DNA from: Cyclobacteriaceae bacterium
GTDB lineage: Bacteria > Bacteroidota > Bacteroidia > Cytophagales > Cyclobacteriaceae
Length of the DNA: 6,529 nt
Direction: 5' to 3'
NCBI GenBank assembly: GCA_030589835.1
Contig: JAUUZS010000252.1
Location: forward strand, 1-6,529
Both the position numbers and the translations under genes were made by a program. Below are positions 1-5,485 of this stretch, one piece after another. The notes below the pieces were generated by a model. It made no database searches. It was not told where the DNA came from and saw nothing but the letters and a program-made list of their open reading frames with translations. How positions within the stretch are numbered: position 1 is the first letter of the stretch; each line of letters begins with the position of its first letter.

Positions 1-302
1 AGTTTTATTTTTACATCAAGAGGTATCACGAAATCTTCATTTCCATTGGCTTTGATATCGAATTCCTCATCGAGTATAGCAACAACCTTGTTGCCAATCA
101 TGATTTCGATATCTGCTCCTTTTATTGTAATTGCATTTTTATTGGGATTGAACAGCACTGCTTCAGCGTGGAGGTTTGCCGTGGAGAGGCTTTCCAGGTT
201 CACCACCAAATTTTCCAAGTGTTTGAATTGTGGTGATTCAGGCTTGTTACATGAGCTCAATCCAGCTAAAACAAACACCGATAAAAAAAATCCTTGTCTC
301 AT
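1..302 (-). CDS. LEA type 2 (LEA14/WHy-like) family lipoprotein, C-terminus cut by window edge
   Basis: This is the N-terminal 100 codons of a gene that starts at the ATG at 302-300 and is still open at position 1. Residues 1-17 form a lipoprotein signal peptide (MRQG, hydrophobic FFLSVFVLAGL, lipobox LSSC), with Cys18 as the predicted lipidated residue, so the product should be anchored in the envelope. The mature part has the pattern of LEA14/water-stress-hypersensitivity (WHy) domains: an N-terminal strand (NLVVNLESLSTANLHAEAVL, 31-50), the signature FNPN at 51-54, then ITIKGADIEIMIGNKVVAIL and a DFVIPLDVKIK strand. These domains are small beta-sandwiches; their molecular role in Bacteroidota lipoproteins is not established. 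There is no Shine-Dalgarno sequence before the ATG, as is usual in this phylum. The U-tract of the upstream terminator ends only about 18 bp before the start codon, so the gene probably has its own promoter in or beside the terminator. A weak candidate is a TATTTTTC box on the minus strand at 326-319. The plus-strand ORF over this stretch is a shadow. Confidence 0.8.
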   Translation of the reverse strand, partial: MRQGFFLSVFVLAGLSSCNKPESPQFKHLENLVVNLESLSTANLHAEAVLFNPNKNAITIKGADIEIMIGNKVVAILDEEFDIKANGNEDFVIPLDVKIK

Positions 303-320
303 AAAAGTTGTTTTTATTGA

Positions 321-355
321 AAAATAAAAAGCAGAACGAATAAATGTTCTGCTTT
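321..355 (-). terminator. Rho-independent terminator of the DUF2911 gene
   Basis: A perfect 7-bp inverted repeat, GCAGAAC (331-337) and GTTCTGC (346-352), encloses an 8-nt loop. The stem extends by three A-T pairs (328-330 with 353-355). Read on the minus strand the stem is followed by TTTTTATTTT (330-321), a proper U-tract. Read on the plus strand it is followed only by a short T run, so the minus-strand direction is preferred. It lies 32 bp downstream of the DUF2911 stop codon. Confidence 0.8.
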
Positions 356-386
356 CAGTAACGCAACTTAAAATTTTTTATTGGAA

Positions 387-899
387 TTACTTATCAATTT
401 TAAATTTAAACGATTTATACTCCCAGGCAAATAACACATTTCCTTCCGTGTCTACATCAAATAATAAGGATTCATTTAACTCCAATGTCCTTTCAACCTT
501 CACATCGTATCTAAACAAATCTTGCTTTTCATCATAACTAAATGCGCCCCATTGTTCAGCAACTTTATTGATAATAATCGTCCAGGTATCTCCTTTCTTT
601 GGAATGGTAAATAATGAATATTTTCCTTTTGGCATTTTGTTTTTTCCAATTTTCACATTATCACTTACTTCAATTGTAGTGGCATTATCGGCACCTGTTC
701 TCCATACTTTATCATAAGGCTCCAGGCCTCCCCATATTATCCTTTCTTTCACTTTTGGGGAGTGGTAATCAATTTTTATTTTTACCCCTTCTGTCAATCC
801 TTCAGCAGTTGCTGCCGGACTCTCCTGCGCCCAGATATTTGATGAAATTAATAAGGTTATAATCAGGGTGGTTGCTGAATTTAATAGGTTATTTTTCAT
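387..899 (-). CDS. DUF2911 domain-containing secreted protein
   Basis: This 170-residue protein starts at ATG 899-897 and stops at TAA 389-387. Residues 1-24 are a Sec signal peptide (MKNN, hydrophobic TLIITLLISS, then NIWA before Gln25), so the mature protein should be periplasmic or exported. Almost all the rest is one DUF2911 domain, recognisable by YHSPKVKERIIWGGL (45-59), PYDKVWRTGADNAT (61-74), PKGKYSLFTIP (90-100) and NKVAEQWGAFSYD (111-123). The length matches single-domain family members. The domain is widespread in Bacteroidota and its biochemical function is unknown; I do not assign one. The gene lies 72 bp downstream of the DUF2652 gene on the same strand, so co-transcription is possible. 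It ends in the strong terminator at 321-355. Upstream there is a purine stretch (GAAAAG) but no clear Shine-Dalgarno sequence. Confidence 0.9.
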   Translation of the reverse strand: MKNNLLNSATTLIITLLISSNIWAQESPAATAEGLTEGVKIKIDYHSPKVKERIIWGGLEPYDKVWRTGADNATTIEVSDNVKIGKNKMPKGKYSLFTIPKKGDTWTIIINKVAEQWGAFSYDEKQDLFRYDVKVERTLELNESLLFDVDTEGNVLFAWEYKSFKFKIDK

Positions 900-971
900 G
901 CTTTTCAGATTTAGGAATTTATATGATGTAATTTAGGTTAAACAATTTTCGATCCAATAAAAAAAATAATA

Positions 972-2069
972 CTACTTGATAACTACCGATATTTCCTTTT
1001 TGTTTAAGCTTTCCAACTTAGAAAAGGAATGTATGAAATTTCGATTTAATTTCTTAATGTTCATACTAATTATTGGTTTTAACAGCCATCCGATAAGAGG
1101 ATATGGCCTATAATGAATCTCCATTCTGATTTTCGTTTTTTCACCTTCAGGGTGTAAAATGAAATATAAAATAAAGTCATTGGCCAAGGGAAATTTCAGA
1201 AGTTTTTCACCATAAACGATGTTCCCTTTACCAAAATCGTTGGTCACAGACTCAAATTCTGCTTTCCCGCTTTTAAAAACACAAATATGCCGGGTGCCAA
1301 TCCTGTTAACCTTACCTTCTTCAAATTTGAAATCCTGGGGATCTGTATTCCACTTCTTCTTCCATTCAAAATTTGATATATTTTCATACGCTTCCATGAG
1401 TGAAAGATCAAATATATGCTCTTTCACTATAGGGTTCTTCATTTTGACAGGAAGCGCTATGGGTGGAGGTTCTGGTACTAGCTCATGAAGAGCTGAAAGA
1501 GAGAGGTATCGATATTTTACCTGGCCAATTTTCTCATAGTGACTACTACCATCTAACAATTTCTCATTAAAAATAGCACCGTTTTCGTGATGCCCATGTA
1601 GCAGATATGGATAGGTAAATAGCACATATTCCTTGTTTGGGATATTATTTTTTAAAAGTTTATGTAAAAGAATGATATCCGTTCCAAATGGCTTTTTATT
1701 GTTCTTAATGGTTGTAAACCCAACCTGACCGCTGTGTACAATAAATTTTATGGATAACTTTGAGGCAGTAGAGCATGCTCCGCATTGACAAATCCGTTGA
1801 CTTTCGTACAGTTTTAAATGGGAGTGGAATTGAAGGAACATTTTTTTTGCCTGACCATACATTTTTTCTACATCGGGAACATCCTCCGATTTGTAGAAAA
1901 AAACAGCATCACCTTCCACTTCGGAAATTTCAAGATTAAGATGGTTGCTGTCAATGATGTTTTCGATCAACTCCGAAATAATATGTTGGCTGTGCTCAAT
2001 CTCCGTTTTATTTACAAACTCTGTAAAGCCTGAGATGTCAGGAATAAAAAGAAGGGAATTAGTTGGCAT
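972..2069 (-). CDS. DUF2652 (class III cyclase-like) protein with C-terminal SRPBCC domain
   Basis: This is a 365-residue cytoplasmic-looking protein with no signal peptide or membrane segment. Residues 5 to about 195 match DUF2652, a relative of class III adenylate/guanylate cyclases. FIPDISGFTEF (8-18) is the first metal-Asp motif (Asp11), and EVEGDAVFFY (50-59) is the second (Asp54). KFIVHSGQVGF (108-118) and PFGTDIILLHKLLKN (127-141) follow as in cyclases. A CQCGAC cluster (Cys94, Cys96, Cys99) sits before the HSG strand and could bind a metal. A proline-rich linker (PEPPP, 199-203) leads to an SRPBCC/START-like ligand-binding domain (about 209-355), shown by the W236/W240 pair, the ESVTNDFGKGNIVYGE strand and a long C-terminal helix. 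By my alignment the cyclase transition-state Asn and Arg positions are Ile133 and Lys137, so nucleotide cyclase activity is doubtful. The start is chosen because the family motif begins eight residues in. The substrate and role are unknown. The gene lies 80 bp downstream of the FMN oxidoreductase gene on the same strand. Confidence 0.85.
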   Translation of the reverse strand: MPTNSLLFIPDISGFTEFVNKTEIEHSQHIISELIENIIDSNHLNLEISEVEGDAVFFYKSEDVPDVEKMYGQAKKMFLQFHSHLKLYESQRICQCGACSTASKLSIKFIVHSGQVGFTTIKNNKKPFGTDIILLHKLLKNNIPNKEYVLFTYPYLLHGHHENGAIFNEKLLDGSSHYEKIGQVKYRYLSLSALHELVPEPPPIALPVKMKNPIVKEHIFDLSLMEAYENISNFEWKKKWNTDPQDFKFEEGKVNRIGTRHICVFKSGKAEFESVTNDFGKGNIVYGEKLLKFPLANDFILYFILHPEGEKTKIRMEIHYRPYPLIGWLLKPIISMNIKKLNRNFIHSFSKLESLNKKEISVVIK

Positions 2070-2149
2070 AAAGTATAGGTCAATAATATGGTTATTTATT
2101 CAAAAGGCATATAAGAATAATACGCCATCCTGATCTCAAGGTTTACATT

Positions 2150-3100
2150 TTAATCTCGAAATGAATTACTTAGCTTTCTGCCTTCGAGCGTGTATTCATC
2201 CCAAATCTCCTTTAAAATCTCTGCAGCAGGGATAACCTCCTTGATGCTTGCTGAAACCTGTCCAATCTCCAATTCCCCTTCTTCCAAATCACCCTCAAAC
2301 ATGCCTTTTTTTGCCCTGCCTTTTCCAAGTAATGTTTTCAACGATCCTTCGCTGGCGCATTGCAGTTCCTGTGCTTTTACTTCTTCATAAAATTTGTTTT
2401 TTAGTAACCTTACAGGCATCAGCTTTTTCATCATCAGTTCCGTACTTCCCTCACTGGCCGCAACAATGCATTGCTTGAAATTTTCGTGAGCCGAAGATTC
2501 GTTGCTGGCGGCAAATCTGGATCCTATTTGTACGCCTTCCGCCCCAAGAGCTGTAGCGGCAAGCATGGTGCGCCCGCAACCAATTCCCCCGGCTGCAATA
2601 AGCGGAATGGAAAGTGATTTGGATACCATAGGAACAAGACAAAAAGTGGTGGTCTCTTCACGACCGTTATGACCGCCGGCCTCAAATCCCTCTGCAACTA
2701 CGGCATCGACTCCGGCAACTTCACATTTCCTGGCAAATGTCAGGCTGGAAACTACATGAGCCACAATGATCCCATTTTTTTGTAAGGTGGAAGTCCATGT
2801 ATTCGGATTGCCCGCTGAAGTAAACACAATCGGAACCTTCAAATCAATAATGGTTTTCATTATTTCTTCTACCTGAGAATACATCAAAGGGACATTCACA
2901 CCAAAGGGTTTTGATGTTGCTTTTTTACATTTTTCTATGTGATCTGCCAAGACCTCCGGATACATCGATCCGGCACCAAGCAAGCCCAAACCACCTGCAT
3001 TGCTGACAGCAGAAGCGAGCTTCCAGCCGCTACACCATACCATTCCTGCCTGGATTATTGGATATTTAATATTGAAGAGCTTTACTATTCGATTTGTCAT
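2150..3100 (-). CDS. NAD(P)H-dependent flavin oxidoreductase, nitronate monooxygenase / FabK family
   Basis: This is a 316-residue soluble TIM-barrel flavoprotein. FMN-binding features are YPIIQAGMVWCSGWKLASAVSNAGGLG (13-39, first strand and helix), GAGSM, KPFGVNVPL (64-72), the family hallmark AEGFEAGGHNG (136-146) with His144, and the phosphate-binding IPLIAAGGIGCGRTM followed by GAEGVQIGSRF. The family covers nitronate monooxygenases, which oxidise alkyl nitronates using FMN and O2, and FabK-type enoyl-ACP reductases, which complete fatty-acid elongation with NAD(P)H and FMN. Several local motifs resemble FabK as I recall it from Streptococcus pneumoniae: the SAGNP turn at 95-99, the GGH histidine at residue 144 (the position of the FabK catalytic His), the ANES/SAHENFK-like stretch, and a C-terminal GELEIGQVSASIKEVIPAAEIL segment. 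I cannot decide the substrate from sequence alone. The gene is divergent from the ClC gene (88 bp apart) and could be co-transcribed with the DUF2652 gene. No Shine-Dalgarno sequence precedes the ATG. Confidence 0.88.
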   Translation of the reverse strand: MTNRIVKLFNIKYPIIQAGMVWCSGWKLASAVSNAGGLGLLGAGSMYPEVLADHIEKCKKATSKPFGVNVPLMYSQVEEIMKTIIDLKVPIVFTSAGNPNTWTSTLQKNGIIVAHVVSSLTFARKCEVAGVDAVVAEGFEAGGHNGREETTTFCLVPMVSKSLSIPLIAAGGIGCGRTMLAATALGAEGVQIGSRFAASNESSAHENFKQCIVAASEGSTELMMKKLMPVRLLKNKFYEEVKAQELQCASEGSLKTLLGKGRAKKGMFEGDLEEGELEIGQVSASIKEVIPAAEILKEIWDEYTLEGRKLSNSFRD

Positions 3101-3176
3101 ATTATAATGTAGAATACGGATACAATAATTTTTCAGAACCTTTTTTAAAATATTTACAATTGGGCCTTAATTATTC

Positions 3177-3184
3177 TAATTTTG
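3177..3184 (+). promoter_or_regulatory. Bacteroidota-type -7 promoter element before the ClC gene
   Basis: TAATTTTG is a perfect match to the Bacteroidota -7 consensus TAnnTTTG. It ends 4 bp before the ATG of the ClC gene, so transcription would start at or within a few bases of the start codon, implying a leaderless or nearly leaderless mRNA. There is no TTG at the usual -33 spacing: a TTG at 3160-3162 is too close, and a TTTACA at about 3153-3158 fits the distance but not the sequence. This is therefore a tentative call. Confidence 0.45.
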
Positions 3185-3188
3185 TGGC

Positions 3189-4964
3189 ATGAAATTTAAT
3201 CAAATCCTACTGAATTTTTTAATATGGAGAGTCAAACACATCAAAACACAAAACTTTACCTTGATTCTCAGTGCAGTAATTGGTGGTATTGCAGGATTAT
3301 CTGCTGTGTTACTTAAAGGAACCGTTCACCAGATACATCATTTTTTATTGAAAGGATCACATGCTGAAGTAAATAATTACCTGATTTATTTTTATCCGTT
3401 GATAGGAATTTTAATCACTGTTCTTATCACCAGGTACTATTGGAAAGAAAAGCTGGGACATGGCATTACGGATATTTTATTTTCCATATCCAAGAAATCC
3501 AGTATTATTGTCAAAGGAAAAATGTATTCCAGAATGCTTACCAGTGCCATAACTGTGGGCTTTGGGGGTTCTGTAGGGCTGGAGGCCCCAATTGTTGTGA
3601 CGGGTTCTGCCATAGGCTCTAATGTTGCCAGGCTGATGCATCTTGACTATAAAAACAGAACCTTGCTAATTGGTTGTGGCGCTGCCGGAGCCATTGCAGC
3701 AATTTTCAACTCCCCGATAACAGGGGTAATTTTTAGTAGTGAGGTAATTCTTGCAGGATTGGGTTTTGCTTCCTTTATTCCTTTGCTCATTGCGGCAGTT
3801 TGCGGGTCATTGGTTTCCTTGGCATTACTTGGCGATGATATTTTATTTTCTTTTATATTAAAAGACCCTTTTATTGCATCAGATACCCCCTACTTTATTT
3901 TGCTTGGAATCTTGTGTGGCCTGATCGCAGTTTATTTTACCCGGTTCACCTATTTTGTGGAACGCAAAATAACGAAAATAAAAAACTTTGCAGTTCGGGG
4001 ATTGATCGGGGGCCTGCTCTTGGCCATCATTATATTTTTCTTTCCCCCTATATATGGTGAAGGGTATAATACTATAAAGCTTTTGTTGAACGCCCAGGAG
4101 GCAGATATGGTTTTCCAATCCTTTTTTGCATTTGACTATAGTAATCCACTCGTATTCGGCATTTTTATGTTAGGGATTGTGTTGTTCAAACCGATTGCTT
4201 CGGCCTTAACCATTGAGTCTGGGGGAAGTGGGGGTATTTTTGCCCCATCACTATTTCTTGGAGGGGTAGTAGGATTTCTATTTGCTTTCATTATCAATTA
4301 TTTTTACCCCGATAGTATTAGTCTCAGTAATTCTACCTTAATCGGGATGTGCGGCGTAATGAGTGGCGTTTTGCACGCTCCGTTGACTGCAATCTTCCTG
4401 ATTGCCGAAATTACCGGTGGTTATACCTTGTTTGTTCCCTTGATGTTGGTGTCTGCTATTGCGTTCAGTACCATTTCTTATTTTGAAAAATATTCGATCT
4501 ATACCAAGCGATTGATTGAAAGAGGCGACTACATACCTCATGATAAAGACAAGCAATTGCTAAGCGGAATGAAGTTAAAAAAGATGGTGGAAAAAGATCT
4601 TATTACCATAAGACCAGATCAGAAGTTGAGTGATCTGGTGAAGGTAGTGAGAAAATCGAAACGAAATATTTTTCCGGTTGTGGATAATGATGGTCGCCTG
4701 GTAGGGATTATCACCCTTGATGATATCCGAAATATCATGTTTGACGAAGTGGCCAGGGACGAAATAATAATAAGTTCTATCATGACAAATCCTCCGGGAT
4801 TTATTTCTTCGAAAAGTTCTATGCAATCTGTAATGAACACCTTTGAAATTACCGGTGCCTGGAATCTTCCTGTGATCGATGATGATATGTATGTAGGATT
4901 TGTTTCTAAGTCAAGAATATTTAATACCTATCGAACAAAACTCAAAAAAGACCGGGCAGAATAG
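3189..4964 (+). CDS. ClC-family chloride channel/transporter with C-terminal tandem CBS domains
   Basis: This is a 591-residue inner-membrane protein. Residues about 22-430 form the ClC membrane core. The signatures are GHGITD (90-95, the GSGIP position), GGSVGLEAP (126-134) with gating Glu132, FNSPITGVIFSSEV (173-186), GGSGGIFAP (345-353, the GxFxP anion-binding loop), and Tyr438 in SIYTKRL (436-442, the central-Tyr position). Two cytoplasmic CBS domains follow at about 463-520 (DLITIRPDQKLSDLV, IFPVVDNDGRLVGIITLDDIR) and about 528-585 (SSIMTNPPGFIS, WNLPVIDDDMYVGFVSKSRI). In this family they sense adenine nucleotides or regulate gating. The likely role is passive Cl- flux or Cl-/H+ exchange in pH and ion homeostasis. 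Oddities are His91 where E. coli ClC has the central Ser107, and Val186 where it has the internal proton Glu203; Val at that site is typical of vertebrate ClC channels. The start at 3189 is supported by a WRVKHI segment and by the next in-frame Met being about 110 residues in. The gene is convergent with the LETM1-related gene across the candidate origin. Confidence 0.95.
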   Translation: MKFNQILLNFLIWRVKHIKTQNFTLILSAVIGGIAGLSAVLLKGTVHQIHHFLLKGSHAEVNNYLIYFYPLIGILITVLITRYYWKEKLGHGITDILFSISKKSSIIVKGKMYSRMLTSAITVGFGGSVGLEAPIVVTGSAIGSNVARLMHLDYKNRTLLIGCGAAGAIAAIFNSPITGVIFSSEVILAGLGFASFIPLLIAAVCGSLVSLALLGDDILFSFILKDPFIASDTPYFILLGILCGLIAVYFTRFTYFVERKITKIKNFAVRGLIGGLLLAIIIFFFPPIYGEGYNTIKLLLNAQEADMVFQSFFAFDYSNPLVFGIFMLGIVLFKPIASALTIESGGSGGIFAPSLFLGGVVGFLFAFIINYFYPDSISLSNSTLIGMCGVMSGVLHAPLTAIFLIAEITGGYTLFVPLMLVSAIAFSTISYFEKYSIYTKRLIERGDYIPHDKDKQLLSGMKLKKMVEKDLITIRPDQKLSDLVKVVRKSKRNIFPVVDNDGRLVGIITLDDIRNIMFDEVARDEIIISSIMTNPPGFISSKSSMQSVMNTFEITGAWNLPVIDDDMYVGFVSKSRIFNTYRTKLKKDRAE

Positions 4965-5078
4965 TGCATTCAATATTTTCTTTGCGTGCCATCAAATTTG
5001 CTTTGTCAGTCCTTGATATTTGTGTAAAACTTTTATCCAAAAAATTCGATTTATTTTAACTCTGTCAAAATGAGGGAT

Positions 5079-5087
5079 TTATCCACA
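5079..5087 (+). promoter_or_regulatory. DnaA box 1 (exact)
   Basis: TTATCCACA is an exact match to the strong E. coli R1-type DnaA box. It faces the two boxes at 5157 and 5177, which are on the opposite strand, with the IHF-like site between them. Confidence 0.75.
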
Positions 5088-5124
5088 CTGACTTGGAACC
5101 CGATGATTTGCATAAGCGGCTATT

Positions 5125-5137
5125 AATCAGTAGATTA
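5125..5137 (+). promoter_or_regulatory. IHF-consensus site between DnaA boxes
   Basis: AATCAGTAGATTA fits the E. coli IHF consensus WATCARNNNNTTR at every defined position. It sits between DnaA box 1 and box 2, as an IHF site sits among the boxes of E. coli oriC. Bacteroidota have HU/IHF-family proteins, but whether they read this consensus is not known to me. The match could be chance (perhaps a 1 in 10 event in a gap of this size and composition). Confidence 0.35.
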
Positions 5138-5156
5138 TGCGTTTCTGTAGCATGTT

Positions 5157-5165
5157 TGTGGATAA
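5157..5165 (-). promoter_or_regulatory. DnaA box 2 (exact)
   Basis: TGTGGATAA on the plus strand is the complement of TTATCCACA. It begins exactly 20 bp before box 3 in the same orientation, which is about two helical turns, so both boxes lie on the same face of the DNA. Confidence 0.75.
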
Positions 5166-5176
5166 CCCGATCATTT

Positions 5177-5185
5177 TGTGGATAA
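5177..5185 (-). promoter_or_regulatory. DnaA box 3 (exact), beside the AT-rich tract
   Basis: This is a second TGTGGATAA, exact and in the same orientation as box 2. It is followed 14 bp on (start to start) by a one-mismatch box, TGAGGATAA (5191-5199), and then by the AT-rich tract. It is the exact box nearest the presumed unwinding element, the place of R1 in E. coli oriC. Confidence 0.75.
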
Positions 5186-5220
5186 TTTTATGAGGATAAA
5201 ATTGTAATTGAAAAAATCAT

Positions 5221-5340
5221 TTTCATGTAAATATTTTTTTTCGAATATCTTGTTAATTTTCAAATTCTTACTTCATATAGTTGCATTATTTTAAATATAA
5301 CAAGTCAAAATTGCCATATTTTAAATTCGATATTTTTTTT
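5221..5340. other. AT-rich tract, putative DNA-unwinding element
   Basis: By hand count 21 of 120 bases are G or C. The tract holds two copies of the 11-mer ATAT followed by seven more T (5231-5241 and 5330-5340) and repeated TTTTAAAT motifs. A small AT-rich hairpin, TGAAAA(5-nt loop)TTTTCA, lies just before and into its edge (5209-5225). The T-rich direct repeats on one strand beside DnaA boxes resemble the unwinding element of known origins. Alternatively it may simply be AT-rich intergenic sequence. Confidence 0.5.
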
Positions 5341-5370
5341 GTATAATATAGTATTTCGGACTTTTATTTT

Positions 5371-5395
5371 CGTAGAATATTAATATTTTCCTACG
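5371..5395. repeat. Imperfect palindrome
   Basis: CGTAG (5371-5375) and CTACG (5391-5395) are perfect inverted arms. Between them lie the self-complementary AATATTAATATT and three unpaired bases (TTC). Neither strand has a U-tract after the stem, so it is a poor intrinsic terminator. It could be a protein-binding or origin-associated palindrome. Confidence 0.4.
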
Positions 5396-5485
5396 TTGTA
5401 TTATAAGATTTGAAGCAGATCCGGCAATATATTATTGGTCTAAAGAATCCTTAGCCCCTGGAGTTATTATGTCCGTAGATAAGGT

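Larger units (their letters stand above)
4965..5485. other. Candidate replication origin (oriC-like) in a 521-bp non-coding gap
   Basis: No ORF of 60 codons or more lies in this gap. It contains three exact 9-bp DnaA boxes (5079-5087, 5157-5165, 5177-5185). It also has three one-mismatch boxes: TGTGTAAAA 5021-5029 on the minus strand, TTATCCAAA 5033-5041 on the plus strand, and TGAGGATAA 5191-5199 on the minus strand. An exact match to the E. coli IHF consensus lies at 5125-5137. An extremely AT-rich tract follows (21 of 120 bases G or C in 5221-5340). Using rough base frequencies for this DNA, one exact DnaA box in 521 bp by chance is well below 1 in 100, and three within about 107 bp is negligible. 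The box cluster next to an AT-rich block is the standard bacterial origin layout. Against this, dnaA is not in view, both flanking genes converge on the region, and a DnaA-titrating or regulatory cluster would look similar. Confidence 0.6.

Noticed and set aside
270..290. Run of eight A/T in the lipoprotein signal-peptide codons, as a possible phase-variation tract
   Set aside because: It is only 8 bases in AT-rich DNA, the frame is intact, and similar runs occur elsewhere in the window (for example near 6411-6418).
46..327. Plus-strand 93-codon ORF
   Set aside because: It is the antisense shadow of the lipoprotein gene, whose minus-strand frame has a signal peptide, lipobox and LEA14-like pattern; it also runs into the terminator.
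1749..1757. TATGGATAA, a one-mismatch DnaA box
   Set aside because: It is isolated and inside the DUF2652 coding sequence; a single near-match is expected by chance in AT-rich DNA.
1219..2133. Several plus-strand ORFs of 60-90 codons opposite the DUF2652 gene
   Set aside because: They are low-complexity antisense translations with no recognisable domain, lying over a well-supported minus-strand gene.
4965..5078. Intrinsic terminator for the ClC gene
   Set aside because: I found no GC-rich stem followed by a T run after the stop codon.
5435..5456. Short hairpin CTAA/TTAG as a terminator of the LETM1-related gene
   Set aside because: The stem is four pairs plus a mismatch and has no U-tract on the minus strand.
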